Assembly (NCBI GenBank): GCA_031269165.1
Contig: JAISZQ010000271.1
Coordinates: forward strand, 1-13,465
Direction of reading: 5' to 3'
DNA: 13,465 bases
Origin: Spirochaetaceae bacterium
Lineage (GTDB): Bacteria > Spirochaetota > Spirochaetia > Treponematales > Breznakiellaceae
The notes under the pieces were generated by a model that did no database searches, was not told the origin of the DNA, and saw only the letters and a program-made list of their open reading frames with translations. The position numbers were made by a program, and so were the translations under genes. This document shows positions 13,380 through 13,465 of this stretch, in pieces. Numbering within the stretch: the first letter of the stretch is position 1; the number at the start of each line of letters is the position of its first letter.

Positions 13380-13465
13380 GAGCCCCGGCACGGTGGAAAA
13401 ATCCCAAAAAAGTTTTAGTTTTTCTCCTAACTCTCGGTTTGGCGGCAAACATGTTCGCCATTGAT

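Overview
The window is about 13.5 kb of GC-rich chromosome (roughly 55-60 % G+C by eye). It carries eight recognisable protein genes separated by an unusual amount of palindromic repeat DNA. I think it is from a spirochaete of the Treponema / termite-gut Treponema type. The basis is indirect: a soluble PAS-HisKA-REC-HPt hybrid kinase, a periplasmic adaptor without an alpha-hairpin as known from Borrelia BesA, and a genome loaded with palindromic repeats. No rRNA or other phylogenetic marker is present, so the assignment is inference.

Layout. 1-273: a long TIR-bounded repeat cut by the window edge, then a good sigma70-type promoter and a 37-nt hairpin in the leader of the next gene. 275-2875 (+): cytoplasmic hybrid histidine kinase. 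2878-3484: a nested repeat block (a palindrome split by an insertion, a GTCATTGCGAGC-type hairpin element, and an array of small hairpins). 3485-3649: a possible gene scrap on the minus strand. 3678-4523 (+): PHP-domain phosphoesterase. 4702-5208 (+): a Y1/REP-associated transposase-like protein that has lost the HUH motif and the catalytic tyrosine. 8620-5441 (-): an apparent cluster of membrane-fusion (RND adaptor) protein, RluA-family pseudouridine synthase (ATGA overlap) and single-domain malic enzyme, with a 154-bp repeat between the last two. 10488-8812 (-): PTS enzyme I. 10570-10944: a second nested repeat, split at the same palindrome centre as the first. 11122-12222 (+): Gfo/Idh/MocA oxidoreductase. 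12273-13079 (+): ProC. 13080-13465: gene-free, with a repeat end and a strong promoter reading out of the window.

The genes are ordinary housekeeping, metabolic and signalling functions (PEP-dependent phosphotransfer, malate to pyruvate, proline biosynthesis, rRNA/tRNA modification, nucleotide phosphoester hydrolysis) and form no single pathway. The distinctive content is the repeat system. One terminal inverted repeat, GAGCCTGTTC(C)AAAAC, occurs as solo 36-37-nt hairpins, as elements of about 155 bp, and as elements of about 330-350 bp. Copies lie directly next to stop codons or in leaders. A second palindrome with a TTAAG centre is interrupted at that centre in both places it occurs. The larger copies contain a string of short perfect hairpins whose arms and loops differ between copies while the linkers are conserved. 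The inactive-looking Y1-type protein is the only transposition-related protein in the window.
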